A DNA stretch of 64,000 nucleotides from Cordilura impudica (Eukaryota > Arthropoda > Insecta > Diptera > Scathophagidae). Of the stretch, positions 45,769-57,540 are shown in pieces. Below the pieces are notes generated by a model that made no database searches, was not told where the DNA came from, and saw nothing but the letters and a program-made list of their open reading frames with translations. How positions within the stretch are numbered: position 1 is the first letter of the stretch; the number at the start of each line of letters is the position of its first letter. A program made the translations under genes and the position numbers. The DNA is taken from assembly GCA_963682025.1 (NCBI GenBank), contig OY821521.1, positions 167,904,209-167,968,208 of the forward strand, read 5' to 3'.

Positions 45769-48576
45769 ATGATTTTGAACGGCGATAGTTTATCTTTCAG
45801 TTCCAAAGACGTAACTTATAATCTTATTCGTATTTTATGCAAACAGAGATCAGGTTTAAATATATGCCATATTAATGCGCAGAGTCTTAATAATAAGATT
45901 GATGAATTTAGGTTTATCTTTGAGAACTCAGGTGTTGATATAATATGTGTTTCGGAGACATGGTTCAATGAAAAAGTTGATGATAAAATGATTGGATTAA
46001 CCGGATTCAAAATTTTTCGCTGTGATAGGAATACTCGTTGTGGTGGTGTAGCTATTTTTGTCAGAAAAGGCATTATGTGTAAATTTCATAGCAAATCTAA
46101 ACCTCATGAAAAGGTTGAACATATATTTGTTGAAGTTTCGTCCCATGGAAAACAATTACTTGTTGGATGTGTTTATAGACCTAATAAAAGAATAGACCTT
46201 GATGTTTTTCAAAATATACTCGAAACTATAACTCTCAATTATGAAGATATTTTAATATGTGGGGATTTTAATTCAAACGTTATCAATGAGACTATTTTAC
46301 TTGACATAATGCAATCAATTGGCCTTTCTCCAACTAACATTACAGTTCCAACTCATTTTACAGCTACAAGTAACTCGTTACTTGATCTTTTCTTTGTCAG
46401 TAGCAAAAAGAAAGTCTTACTCTATGATCAGCTCTCAGCACCTTGTTTTTCAAAGCACGACTTAATTTTTCTATCATTTGACTTTAAAATGCAAGTGGTG
46501 GATGACGTTGTTACTTATTATGATTTTAAACAAATGGATCGAAGCGCGATGTTATTCGAATTATCTAAAATCGATTGGGACTCCATTTACTACATGCCTT
46601 CGGTTGACAATCAGGTCAGTTTTTTAGAACAAAATTTGGCACATGTGTTCCACAAATCTGTACCTTTAAAAACAACAAAATACAGTTACAAAAATAAACC
46701 CTGGTTCAATCAACAGATTAAGAATAAAATCTGTGAAAGGGACAAAGCTTTTAAAAGTTGGAAACTGTTTAAAACAGATAATTTATATGACGAATATTCC
46801 AAAGCTAGAAAACAAGTAAATAAAATGATAAAAACTGCTAAATCTGCATACTACTCTAGCCTATTTATTTCTGCTGGACACTCTAAAAAAACGTGGAAAC
46901 TCATACGAGAAATTGGTGTCGGCAAACCTAAGGAAATTGTCAATTCTGACATAAATGTTGATTCGCTTAACGAATCTTTTACAAATATCCCTGACATCCC
47001 CATAAACGATGGATATTATACCAGCAATACTGATATTAGTTCAACTTTATCGGAAAATGCTTTTTGTTTTCAATGCGTAAACCAACTGGAAGTACTTTCC
47101 ACATGCCAAGCTGTGAAATCTAATGCTGTTGGTTCTGATAACATACATCCCAGATTCTTAAAGGAAATTATCCCTCAACTGCTACCTCAAATTACCCATA
47201 TTTTTAACACTATTATCTCAAAAAGTGTATTTCCTCAAAGTTGGAAAAATGCTAAAATTTTACCTATTCCTAAATCAAATAAAGAATATCGTCCCATTGC
47301 TATCCTACCATACTTGTCTAAAGTGCTTGAAAGGTTATTGCATCAGCAAATTGGAAAACATGTCAAGAATATGGGCCTACTCTCAGACAGACAATCAGGC
47401 TTTCGTCCTAAACATAGCTGCATAACTGCACTCATTGATGTGTCTGAAGATATTCGTGGGTATATTGATAGTGGTAACATTGCATTTCTAGTGCTCTTAG
47501 ATCATTCGAAGGCATTTGATACTGTGAATCATGAAATACTCTGCATGAAGTTAAGAACTTTTTTTGGTTTCTCTCCTTCCGCAACTCGTCTTATATCGTC
47601 TTATTTAGAAAATCGACAACAATACGTTAACGCCAATAATAAAATATCAAATGTGCTTCCAGTAAAAAAAGGCGTTCCGCAAGGTTCGATTCTAGGACCA
47701 CTTCTTTTCACTATATATATAAATGATTTGCCTAGACAACTTTCGTATTGTAAAGTTCATATGTATGCTGATGATGTGCAACTTTATGTTTGTAGTCGTT
47801 TCGATGAACTACATAACTGTGTTGCGAACCTAAATGTGGATCTTAATCGAATTTACTTATGGGCTCTGGCAAATGGGCTATGTCTCAATCCTTCAAAGTC
47901 TAAATGCATCGTTATTACTCGAAGATCAGTGCCTTCCCTTGTTATACCAGATATTATGCTTAACCGTCAAATTATTGAAATTACACAAAAAACCAAAAAT
48001 CTTGGAATTATTTTCAATAAAACTCTCACCTGGTCTGATCATATAAATGTCGCTTCGGGAAAAACCTATTCAATACTTCGATCATTGTGGAAAACTCAAC
48101 ATCTTACACCAGTCCATGTACGAGTTCTAGTTGCAAAAACCTATCTAATTCCAACTTTGTTGTACGGATGTGAACTATTTGCTAGCTGTGATTCTATTAG
48201 CTCTAGGAAATTAACAACTACGTTTTATTCTATATTGAGATACGTCTGCAATTTGAAAAGATCATCCCACATAACACCGTATGCACGAAAACTTTACGGT
48301 GTGAATTTTTGCGATCTCTTGAAGATACGATCATTGATACTGATGCATAAGATTATATTTACACGTGAGCCTACATATCTTTTTAATCGAATATCCTTTT
48401 CTAATTCAAGAAGAAATAATTCTATAATTCAAATAAGACATAAAAGTTTGGTCTCTGAATGGCAGTTCTATATACACTGCATACGTCTTTGGAACTTGCT
48501 ACCGCCAACATTACAATATTTAAGCAACGCAGGACATTTTAGGAAACAAGTTTTCCAATTTTTCAATACCATTTAA
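45769..48576 (+). CDS. nLTR-3 ORF2: endonuclease-reverse transcriptase, 935 aa
   Basis: Intact 935-codon frame from an ATG at 45769. Residues 30-240 form an apurinic-type endonuclease: HINAQSLNNK (34-43), SETWF (62-66), GGVAIFV (92-98), CVYRPN (134-139), GDFN (165-168) and SKHD (228-231, a variant of the usual SDH). Reverse transcriptase spans about 440-720: ILPIPKSNKEYRPIAIL, RQSGFRPKHSC, LLDHSKAFDTVNH (catalytic Asp 578), GVPQGSILGPLLFTIYINDL (635-654), HMYADDVQLY (Asp pair 668-669), NPSKSKCIVI and KNLGIIF. A 200-residue C-terminal domain with LLYGCELFASCD follows. No RNase H is present. The enzyme nicks chromosomal DNA and copies element RNA into it. PLLF.IY.ND with YADD resembles CR1-like clades (CR1, Kiri, L2) more than Jockey proper, but I cannot fix the clade without a tree. 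S-to-K in SDH is the only odd motif. Confidence 0.93.
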   Translation: MILNGDSLSFSSKDVTYNLIRILCKQRSGLNICHINAQSLNNKIDEFRFIFENSGVDIICVSETWFNEKVDDKMIGLTGFKIFRCDRNTRCGGVAIFVRKGIMCKFHSKSKPHEKVEHIFVEVSSHGKQLLVGCVYRPNKRIDLDVFQNILETITLNYEDILICGDFNSNVINETILLDIMQSIGLSPTNITVPTHFTATSNSLLDLFFVSSKKKVLLYDQLSAPCFSKHDLIFLSFDFKMQVVDDVVTYYDFKQMDRSAMLFELSKIDWDSIYYMPSVDNQVSFLEQNLAHVFHKSVPLKTTKYSYKNKPWFNQQIKNKICERDKAFKSWKLFKTDNLYDEYSKARKQVNKMIKTAKSAYYSSLFISAGHSKKTWKLIREIGVGKPKEIVNSDINVDSLNESFTNIPDIPINDGYYTSNTDISSTLSENAFCFQCVNQLEVLSTCQAVKSNAVGSDNIHPRFLKEIIPQLLPQITHIFNTIISKSVFPQSWKNAKILPIPKSNKEYRPIAILPYLSKVLERLLHQQIGKHVKNMGLLSDRQSGFRPKHSCITALIDVSEDIRGYIDSGNIAFLVLLDHSKAFDTVNHEILCMKLRTFFGFSPSATRLISSYLENRQQYVNANNKISNVLPVKKGVPQGSILGPLLFTIYINDLPRQLSYCKVHMYADDVQLYVCSRFDELHNCVANLNVDLNRIYLWALANGLCLNPSKSKCIVITRRSVPSLVIPDIMLNRQIIEITQKTKNLGIIFNKTLTWSDHINVASGKTYSILRSLWKTQHLTPVHVRVLVAKTYLIPTLLYGCELFASCDSISSRKLTTTFYSILRYVCNLKRSSHITPYARKLYGVNFCDLLKIRSLILMHKIIFTREPTYLFNRISFSNSRRNNSIIQIRHKSLVSEWQFYIHCIRLWNLLPPTLQYLSNAGHFRKQVFQFFNTI

Positions 48577-48769
48577 ATATTGTTTAAACTTTGCTTTGTT
48601 TTGAATATATGTATGTAAAATAATTTTTGTTATCTTATTTTATTCAAATTATAAACTATGTTATATTTTCATTAAATACTGTATCACATTATACCGATCC
48701 TGTACTTTAATTATAAGACTCTTAGTCTTGTTGTGCAGGAAACCAAATAAATAAATAAATAAAATAAAT

Positions 48770-50394
48770 CAGGACAGAATTATGTGAACTTTGTCCTTTC
48801 AAAACTATATAATTTTTTATCATTTGACATCTCCAATAAAATGTTTTAAGAATGAGTTGAAAATGAAAATATTGAGCACCCAAATCTCTAATATTAATTG
48901 CAAAAGTTCATTGCTACAGATTTATTACTCCAGTCTTAAAAAAAAAATTGTTAAATTTTGATCCACAATCAAAAAAAAATAATTCTTTTTGGTTACATAA
49001 GATTAAATCTAAAGATGCCAAAAATGTATAAAGTTTTTAAAGGACATTATTGGCATATTTTTCTCGGATATGATAAAATAAAAAATTTCATAAAGCTGTC
49101 AAAATTCCGTTGCTTCACTTGACCTTCATAATGGCTTTAGAGGTCATGTATACTTTACTATTATTACTTTTTTTAAAATTTAAACCTTCGAAACTTCAAA
49201 GTCCTTTTAAAAAGCAAAAAGATTACGAGATGAAAAACTATAAAATCAAATTTAATCTTTTTGATCTTTACTATCATATAAAATCCAAATCACTGCCAAA
49301 TTTCTGAAAGCGAAATGACTCATATCTAACACTTGTTTGCAGTTCATTGAAGCCTAGTCCTGAAGAAAGACACTTATTCCTTCTACAGTATTCTCAAGCC
49401 ACCAATACTTTGAGTCAGCCAGCCAGTCAGTTAGTCAGTCAATATAGAATGCTTTATATTGGTTAAGTTGGGCATTTGAAAAGTTTAACGTCACAAAACT
49501 AGGTGGTACTCACGTTTTTTTTTTTTCATCTGTTTTTGGTATTTTTCATCGGGTACGTGCAGAGCATACACAAATACAATCATGTTTATAGATTGTTAAC
49601 GATTGAATTTTTGTTAATATTTTGTTTTAGCTCATACAAAAAGTAAAGGCGAAAAAAAAAACTTTTTCAACAGGAACTTTTATTCAAGGTGTTTGCTAAA
49701 TGTACATGTCTAACATAAGAACAAGTAGTGGGTTTTGCGATATTATTGAGTGGGTGGTTTTATTTTTAACCTCCTCTCATTCACTACAATTCGAATTGCA
49801 ATGCTCTTGAAACAAGATCATAAAATTTGGAGAAATGAATGGATTTTTAAACACTTTTTTTACTTTTAGGTTTTTTTTTTTTTAATTACATTTCCAAGTT
49901 TTCTTTATTATTTATAATTTTATTAGTTTTATATATATTTATCTCTTGTTTTGGGTTAAAGAAATTTTAAGTTGCTAAACTTTTCTTATTCCTTTAAATT
50001 ATGTTATAGAGCATGAAATAAAAAAAGTTTTTGGTTAAATTTTATCGTTAGTGCTTGCTTTCTTACTAAGTTACATTACTACCAACAATAACATTGAATT
50101 TCATATTAATTTGTGTTACTAAACTAAAAGTCAGTAAAGAAAAATATTGCAATAGAAAGAGAAAAACTCATAACTTTGCAAGTATTAATAAAAAAAAATG
50201 CTTACCCAAAAGTATGCAATAATATATTTGAAAGTAAACAAGTAAATCTCATTGAAAGTTCTTACTCAGCTATAATAATGCCTTAAATAAAGCTATGCTA
50301 TGCTATGAAATAGTTAACTTAAGTCTATAACATTTTTTATGTAATTGAATCTGAATCATTGACTTGGAAATGCCGTATGATGAATAACAATTCC
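48770..50394. other. AT-rich non-coding DNA, nothing recognised
   Basis: Contains a CAGC/CAGT microsatellite (49413-49442, GTCAGCCAGCCAGTCAG) and poly-T tracts. No transposon ends or convincing frame. It may be host intergenic or intronic sequence. Confidence 0.55.
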
Positions 50395-53300
50395 TTAAAA
50401 AAATCGTTCATACGTCCCGGTATAAGTAAGTGTTCTTTAAAAAATTATGTTTTCGCAAAGTAAATTTTTTTAAAAAATTACATTTACATTAAAAAGTGCT
50501 CTGTCATAAAAAAAAGATATCTTTTTTCAGAAAATTATCTTTTCTCAAATACTACCTTTATTTAAAAAATACCATACTCTTAAAAAAGTACTATTTCTTA
50601 AAAAAGCACCAGCACCAACTGTACATTTCCTTAAGGAAGAATTCTTTTTTTACAAATTAAATTTTGATGGAAAAGTATTTTTTTTCATATAAAATTCTTT
50701 TTCTTAAAAAGCACATTTTGTTAAAAAAGTACCTTTTCTCAAAAAAATTATTCTTTAAAAGTCCTTTTCTAAAAAAAGTGACTTTTCTTAAAATCGTACT
50801 CTTTTTCATATAGGTAACTTTTCTTAAGAGACTAGCTTTTCTTAAAAAAGTTTATAAAAATAAATATTCTTCAAAATGTGCCTTTTGTGAGACAATTAAT
50901 TATTCTTAAAAAGTTCCTTTTCTGTAAAAGTATCATTTCAAAATAAGTATCTTTTCAAATAAGTACCTTACTTAAAAAAGTTCGTTTCCTTACTAAGTAA
51001 CTTTCCTTAAAAAACGACCTTTTCTTAAAAAAAAACCTTTTATTAAAAAATTACCTTCCCTTAAAAAGTACCTTTTCTTACAAGAGTACCTTTTTTCAAA
51101 AAAGTGCCGTTTTTAAAAGGTAGATCTCCTTAAAAGTACCTTGTTCGGAAAAAAGTATATTTTCTTTAAAAAAATGGGATCTTAAATAAGTACCTTTTGT
51201 GAGAAAAGTACCTGTTCTTAAAAAAGTATCTCTTCTTAAAAAAAGTGGATTTTCTTTAAAAAATTTTTAATTTCTTTAAAAAAAATACCTTTTGTTGAAA
51301 GAAGTTCTTTTCTTTAAAAAGTACCTTTTATTAAAAAGGTACTTTTTCATAAAAAAGTAACTTTTCTTACAAGAGTATCTTTTATTATATAAGTAAATTT
51401 TCTTTAAAAAGAAGCTTTCGTGAGAAAAGGGCTTTTTCTTTAAAAAGTAACTTTTTCAAATAAGTACCTTTTTTTAAAGGTAAATTTTATAAAAAGTATA
51501 TTTTCTTTAAAACAAAGTACCTTTTTTAAAATATTTACCTTTTCTTAGAAAAGTAAAGAAAAGTACCTTTAGGGAGAAAAGTACCTGTTCTAAAAAGAGT
51601 ATTTTAAAAAAGTTTCTTAAAAAATATATATTTTCTTAAAAAAAAAATATGAAAAAAAAATTTTTCTTAAAAAATTAAATTTTCTTAAAAAGTACCATTT
51701 TTCAGATAAGTACCTTTACTTAAAAAAAGTCCTTTCCTGAATAAGTAGCTTTCCTTAAAAAAGGGACCTTTTATTAAATAAGCACCCTTTCTTAAAAAAA
51801 GTACCCTTTTAAAAAAGTGCCTTTTTTAAACGGCAAATCTCCTTAAAAAGTACCTTTTCTGAAAAAAATATATTTTCTTTAAAAATAAATGGGGTCTTAA
51901 ATAAATACCTTTTGTGAGAAAAGTATGAATGGAAAAAAAAATGGATCCCTTCTTAAAAAATGGCTTTTCTTTAACAAATTCTTAATTTATCTGTTGTTAA
52001 GTACCTGTTCTAAGAAGAGTATTTAAAAAAGTTTCTTAAAAATATATGTTCTCTTTTAAAAATATAACCTTTCTGAAAAGAGGTTATTTTCTTAAAAATT
52101 AAATTCTCTTAAAAAGTACAATATTTCAAATAAGTACCTTTAACTAAAAAAGTTCCTTTCCTTAATAAGTAGCTTTCCTTAAAAAGGGACCTTTTATTAA
52201 ATAAGTACCTTTTCTTAAAAAAAGTACCTTTTTTCAAAAAAGTACCTTTTTTAAAAGGCAAAATCTCCTTAAAAATACCTTTTCTGAAAAAAATATATTT
52301 TCTTTAAAAACAAATGGGGTCTTAAATAAGTACCTTCTGTGAGAAAAGTACCTATTCTGAAAAATGGATCTCTTCTTAAAAAGACGATTTTCTTTAAAAA
52401 ATTCTTAATTTCTTAATAAAAATACCTTTTCTTTCTAAAAAAAGTTCCTTTTATTAAAATGTTACTTTTTCTTAAAAAAGTAAATTTTCTTAAAAAAGTA
52501 ACTTTTCTTAAAAAAATACCATTTATTATATAAGTAAATTTTCTTTAAAAAATAGCTTTTGTGAGAAAACTGCCTTTTCTTAAAAAATAAACTTTTTTCA
52601 AATAAGTACCGTTTTGAAGGTTAATGTTATAAAAAGTATATTTTCTTTAAAAAAAAAAGTATTTTCTTAAGAATATCCCTCTCCTTAAAAAAGTACTTTT
52701 TTAAAAAATTTACCTTTTCTTAGAAAAGTAACTTTTCTAATAAAAGTGCCTTTAGGAAGAAAAGTACCTGTTCTAAAAAGAGTATTTTTAAAAAGTTTCT
52801 TAAAAATATACATTTTCTTTAAAAAAAAAATACCTTTTCTGAAAAGAGGTTCTTTTCTTAAAAAATTACATATTCTTAAAAAGTACAATTTTTCAAATAA
52901 GTACCTTTACTTGAAAAAGTACTTTTCCTTAATAACTAGCTTTCCTTAAAACAGGGCCTTTTATTAAATAAGTGCTTCTCTTAAAAAAGTAACTTTTCTT
53001 AAAAAAGTACCTTTTATTTTATATAAGTAAATTTTCTTTAAAATATAGCATTTGTGAGAAAACAGCCTTTTCTTAAAAAAGAAACTTTTTTCAAATAAGT
53101 ACCGTTTTGAAGGTTAATTTTATAAAAATTATATTTTCTTTAAAAAAAACGTATTATCTTAAGAATATCCCTTTCCTTAAAAAAGTACCTTTTCTAAAAA
53201 ATTTACCTTTTCTTAGAAAAGTAAATTTTCTTAAAAAAAGTGCCTTTAGGGAGAAAAGTACCTGTTCTAAAAAGAGTATTTTTAAAAAGTTTCTTAAAAA

Positions 53301-55690
53301 TATATATTTTTTTTAAAAAAAGTTCCTATTCTGAAAAGATGTTCTTTTCTTAAAAAATTAAATTTTCTTAAAAAGTACAATTTTTCAAATAAGTACCTTT
53401 ACTTAAAAAAGTTCCTTTCCTTAATAAGTAGCTTTCCGTAAATAAGGACTTTTTATTAAATAAGTAAGTTTTCTTAAAAAATTACCTTTTTACAAAAAAG
53501 TCCCTTTTTTAAAAGGTAAATCTCCTTAAAAAGTACCTTTTCTGAAAAAAGTATATTTTCTTTAAAAAAAAAAGTGACTTCTTAAGAAAGTACCTTTTGT
53601 GAGAAAAGTACCTGTTCTTAAAAACGTATCCTTCATAAAAAGTACCTCTTATTATATAAGTAAAAATTATATAAGTAAAAATTATTAAAAAAACGACCTT
53701 CCCTTAAAAAGTACCTCTTCTGAAAAAAGTTACTTATTTCAAATAAGTACCTTTTTTTAAGGTAAATTTTACAAAAAGTATATTTTCCTTACAAAAAAAT
53801 TGTCTTTTCTTAAGAATATCTCTTTCCTTAAAAAAGTAACTTTTTATAAAATTTACCTTTTCTAAAAAACATACCGTTAGGGAGAAAAGTACCTGTTCTA
53901 AAAAGAGTATTTTAAAAAAGTTTCTTAAAAAATATATATTTTCTTTAAAAAAAAAATCCTTTTCTGAAAATATGTTCTTTTCTTAAAAAAAATTAATTTT
54001 CTTAAAAAGTACAATTTTTTAGATAAGTACCTTTACTTAAAAAAGTTCCTTTCCTTAATAAGTAGCTTTCCTTAAAAAAGGACCTTTTATTAAATAAGTA
54101 CCTTTTCTTAAAAAAATACCTTTTAAAAAAGTGCCTTTTATAAGGGAAATCTCCTTAAAAAGTACCTTTTCTGAAAAAAAGTATATTTAAAAAAAAAGTG
54201 GGGTCTTACGAAATACCTTTTGTGAGAAAAGTACCTGTTCTTAAAAAAGTATCTCTTTTAAAAAAAAAAAAAGTGGATTTTCTTTAAAAAAAATTATAAT
54301 TTCTTAAAAAAATACCTTTTCTGAAAAGAGGTTCTTTAATTAAAAAAGTACCTTTTCTGAAAAGCAGTTATTTTCTTAAAAAAGTACCTTTTCTTAAAGT
54401 ACCTTTTCCCTAAAAAAGTAACTTTTCTAAAAAAAGTACCTTTAGGGAAAAAAATAGAGGATTTTAAAAAAGTTTCTTTAAAAATATATATTTTCTTTAA
54501 AAAAAATCCTTTTCTGAAAAGAGGTTCTTTTCTTAAAAAAAAAGTACATTTCGTTAACAGAGTACATTTTCCTACAAAAAGTACATTTTCATAATAAAAA
54601 GTACCTTCTTTCAAATAAGTACCTTTTCTTAAAAAAACACACTTTCTTAGAAAGTACCTTTTCTTAAAAAGAGTACTTTTTTTCAAATAAGTACCTTTTT
54701 TCAAAAGGTAAATTTTCTTAAAAAGTACCTTCTCTGAAAAAAAATATATTTTCTTAAAACGTGCCTTTTCTTAAGGAAGTGCCTTTTCTTAAAAAAGTAT
54801 CTCTTATTAAAAAAGTACCCTTTATTAAAAATATATCTGTTCTTGCAAAAGTACCTTTTGTGAGGAAAGCACCTGTTCTTAAAAAAGAATCTCTTCTTAA
54901 AAAGGTAAATTTTCTTAAGAAAATTATATAAAATTTATCTGTCTGTCTGTCTGTCTGCCATGGGGCAACCCCATTCCACCTCATCCAATTGATCTGTTAA
55001 TTAATTGTTAGTTAATTTTGGGGTAGTCGCGCACAATCACGAATAGTCACGCGCAGACACAAGAGTTTTAATAAAAACATTGTTTAAAAAAAATATACTT
55101 TCTTCAAAAAGTACCCTCTTAAAAAGCACGTATTCTTAAAAAGTAGCATTTTTTAAAAAATACGTTTCTGAAAGACTACCTTTTCTTAAAAAAGTGCCTT
55201 TTCTTATAAAAAGTACCTTTTCTTATAAAAAGTACCTTTTCATAAAAAACTATCTTTTCTTAAAAAATTACTATTTCTTAAAAAAGTAAATTTTATTTAA
55301 CAGGTAACTTTTCTTAAAAAATATATTTTTTTGCAAAAAGTACCTTTTCTTAAGACGGTATTTCTTAAAAACATTCTTTCTCTTAAGAAAGTACCTTTTA
55401 TTAAAACCGTACCTTAACTTTAAAAAACACTTTTTTAAAAAAATATCTGTTCTTAAAAAAAACCTTTTCTAAAGAAATTACCTCTTCTTAAAAAATGCCT
55501 TTTCATTAAAAAGTATATTTTCTTATAAAAGTACCTTTCTTTAAAAAAGTTATCTTTTTCTAAAAAAGTAACTTTTCTTAAAAACTATATTTTCTTAAAA
55601 TATCTTTTCTTAAAAAATATCTTTCCTATCAAAGCCTCGTTTTTAAAAAAAATACTCTTTCTCAAAAAATAAACTTTTCCCAAAATTTAT
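50395..55690. repeat. GTACCTTTTCTTAAAA minisatellite, block 2 (5.3 kb)
   Basis: The same unit type as at 6932-7850, here over about 5.3 kb with heavily variable spacing (17-22 bp). Irregular higher-order repeats are visible: GAGAAAAGTACCTGTTCTAA, AAAGAGTATTTT and AAGTTTCTTAAAAA recur as a linked cassette near 51570, 52005, 52752, 53248, 53878 and 54430 (spacings of about 430-750 bp). GTACCTTTACTTAAAAAAGT with TTCCTTAATAAGTAGCTTTC recurs with it. The array is interrupted at 54935-55085. Long F/L/K/R/G-rich frames on both strands are artefacts. Confidence 0.95.
54935..55085. other. Non-repeat island in minisatellite block 2
   Basis: Contains a CTGTCTGTCTGTCTG microsatellite, a small hairpin ATGGGG-CAA-CCCCAT (54959-54973) and CGCGCA-like sequence that the array lacks. 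The microsatellite is reminiscent of the DINE-like families, but no terminus is recognisable. Confidence 0.55.
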
Positions 55691-56706
55691 CCAATTGCCA
55701 GTTAGGTGCCTTTAAAGTAACTAATCTTCATACAATTGCCTAAAAGAAGACTAGGCTTCCTGAATAATTTGTATTTAAAAACTATTCAATTGGTGTCGTT
55801 TAACATATAGGGACTTTTTAATTATTCTCAAAAGAAAAATTGTTTTTAAACTATGCAATAAAACACTGTTACAAAAACTGCTTAAACTATGCAACACCTT
55901 AAAAACAATTACTCCTTAATAGTGGTTAAAGTGTTGCAAAAACTCCTAAAACTATGCAACACCTCAAAAACAATTACTGCTTAATAGTGGTTAAAGTGTT
56001 TCATAGTTTTAGGAATTTAAAGTTCAGTAAATAACTAAGCTGGTGCAGTATGTTTTAGTTCATAAACTACTTACTTACTTAAGTTCTAGTGACGAGTGAA
56101 GTGTTCAAAAAATTTAATCATTGTTACAACCAGCTGAAACTTTTTCACACAAAAAATACATAAATGTTTTTTACAACAGAACTTGATCTTTTTATACATT
56201 ATTTATTTGAATTTTTAATGTAATTCGTTTTGTTAGAAATAAAGAGCTGTGTTGTCCTTTTTTAAAAAATAATTTTGCTAAAGTTGTGCACGAGTGATGA
56301 ATTCTGTTGAAATGGTGAATACCATGGGTTATATTGTGCTTTTTCTGCATCTTTTGACATTTTCTGTTAACGTCTGTTAGTGTTTAGTTAATGAAAGCTT
56401 AACAAATGTGGCATACTTTTTACAATTAAGAAGAAAAGCACATTTTTTATTATTAAAAGATAAATATATAAAAAAAAGAAAAAAAAAATAGTGATTCTCT
56501 TGAAAAGTTCTATATTCAAAAGATTATTTTAGTGCCTTTTTATGATAGTTTTCTTTTTGTATTTTAAGACAATTATTGAAATAACTTTATTCTTTTCCTT
56601 AGAAAAAAAGTAGTATGTAAATTAGTTCTTATTAAAGAAAGTTTCCTTTTTAATAAAATACTTTTAATGGAAAGAGTACTGTTTTGTAATGGTAGAAAAA
56701 TTGTAA
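55691..56706. other. Non-coding DNA with a short tandem duplication
   Basis: No gene seen. It holds the 65-bp duplication listed separately and, towards 56490-56700, scattered GTACTTTT-like strings that may be a worn extension of the minisatellite. Confidence 0.5.
55872..56001 (+). repeat. Two tandem 65-bp units with a hairpin at the right edge
   Basis: CAAAAACTGCTTAAACTATG starting at 55872 and CAAAAACTCCTAAAACTATG starting at 55937 begin two 65-bp copies differing at a handful of positions. Both contain AATTACT.CTTAATAGTGG. Just after the second unit, CATAGTTTTAGGA (56003-56015) is the exact complement of TCCTAAAACTATG in that unit, so the right edge can fold back. Confidence 0.85.
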
Positions 56707-57000
56707 TCTTTATATCCACCATATCAGCGTGCAGAAGGTACATATAATTTTGACATTCCGTTTATTTTAGTCAAGAAAAAAAAACTTGATCTCAAAAAAT
56801 ATAATATATATTCTTGATCCTTATAACAGGCGGGGTTGAAATAGCGACGTCCTTCTGTCCGTCTGTCCGTCAGTGGAAATCACGATCACAAAAATGATTT
56901 TCTGATATCCCGAGCTGATTGTTATTTAAAATCATCAAAATAGGTTCAATAAGTCCCTAAACTTCAAAAAAAAAGCAGCGCCCAGCACCCAAAATTCGAG
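56707..57000 (+). mobile_element. RC-B 5' fragment
   Basis: TATCCACCATATCAGCGTGCAG with AGGTACATATAA and TTGACATTCCGTTT, then CCTTATAACAGGCGGGGTTG, TCTGTCCGTCTGTCCGTC and GTGGAAATCACGATCAC follow the RC-B 5' region (compare 58800-58960). The rest of the element is absent. Confidence 0.7.
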
Positions 57001-57159
57001 TGCAAATTCTAAGAAATTTAATTTTTTCATTAAATTTTTTTGCTTTCAATGTTTTTTAATCTATGTATATGTATAAAAAAACTAATGAACATTTAAATAA
57101 AATTCATTAAATTGTGAATTTTTAAATGAAATTCAATAAATTCCATTATACACTTAGAA

Positions 57160-57536
57160 TCTATAATATTAATAGGTTAGGTGATTTCTTGTGACTGATG
57201 TTTTGTTCTACCATTTTATCCTGTTTTGACCAAACGTATATTATTTGAAAGGTATTTCTTTTTAGTCGATTTGCAGATTTACAGATTTTTAAATTTTTTC
57301 CTTTATTTGGAGTAAATTGCATTTAAAGTTGCTACTAACACATGCATAAAATTATACAATGCTATGTGCGTGTTTTATTAAATTTGTTAATGTGTTTGTA
57401 ATAAAAATGAGTTTGTTTTTTGTGTTGATCTGTGAATTGGCTATAATTGATTAGAATACTTTTAGGGTCTTTATTTAATGAAAAAATAAAATTTCCTAGA
57501 ATTTGTGCTCAAATTTCGAGGGCTGGAATTTGTTAG
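57160..57536 (+). mobile_element. Hel-2 Helitron-like copy
   Basis: Starts A|TCTATAATATTAATAGG and ends GGCTGGAATTTGTTAG|T, where CTAG has changed to TTAG. It is close to the 8586 copy along its length (ACCAAACGTATATTATTTG, AGTTGCTACTAACACAT). Confidence 0.55.
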
Positions 57537-57540
57537 TATA

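Larger units (their letters stand above)
44320..48769 (+). mobile_element. nLTR-3: apparently intact CR1-like retrotransposon
   Basis: Two open genes (ORF1 44639-45586, ORF2 45769-48576) follow an A-rich 5' leader. A 190-bp 3' UTR ends in TCTTGTTGTGCAGGAAACC and an AAATA tail (48743-48769). The 3' tail matches that of nLTR-2. The 5' boundary is approximate, since no target duplication was found. Neither gene has a stop or frameshift and all expected catalytic motifs are present, making this the best candidate for a recently active element in the window. Confidence 0.88.
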
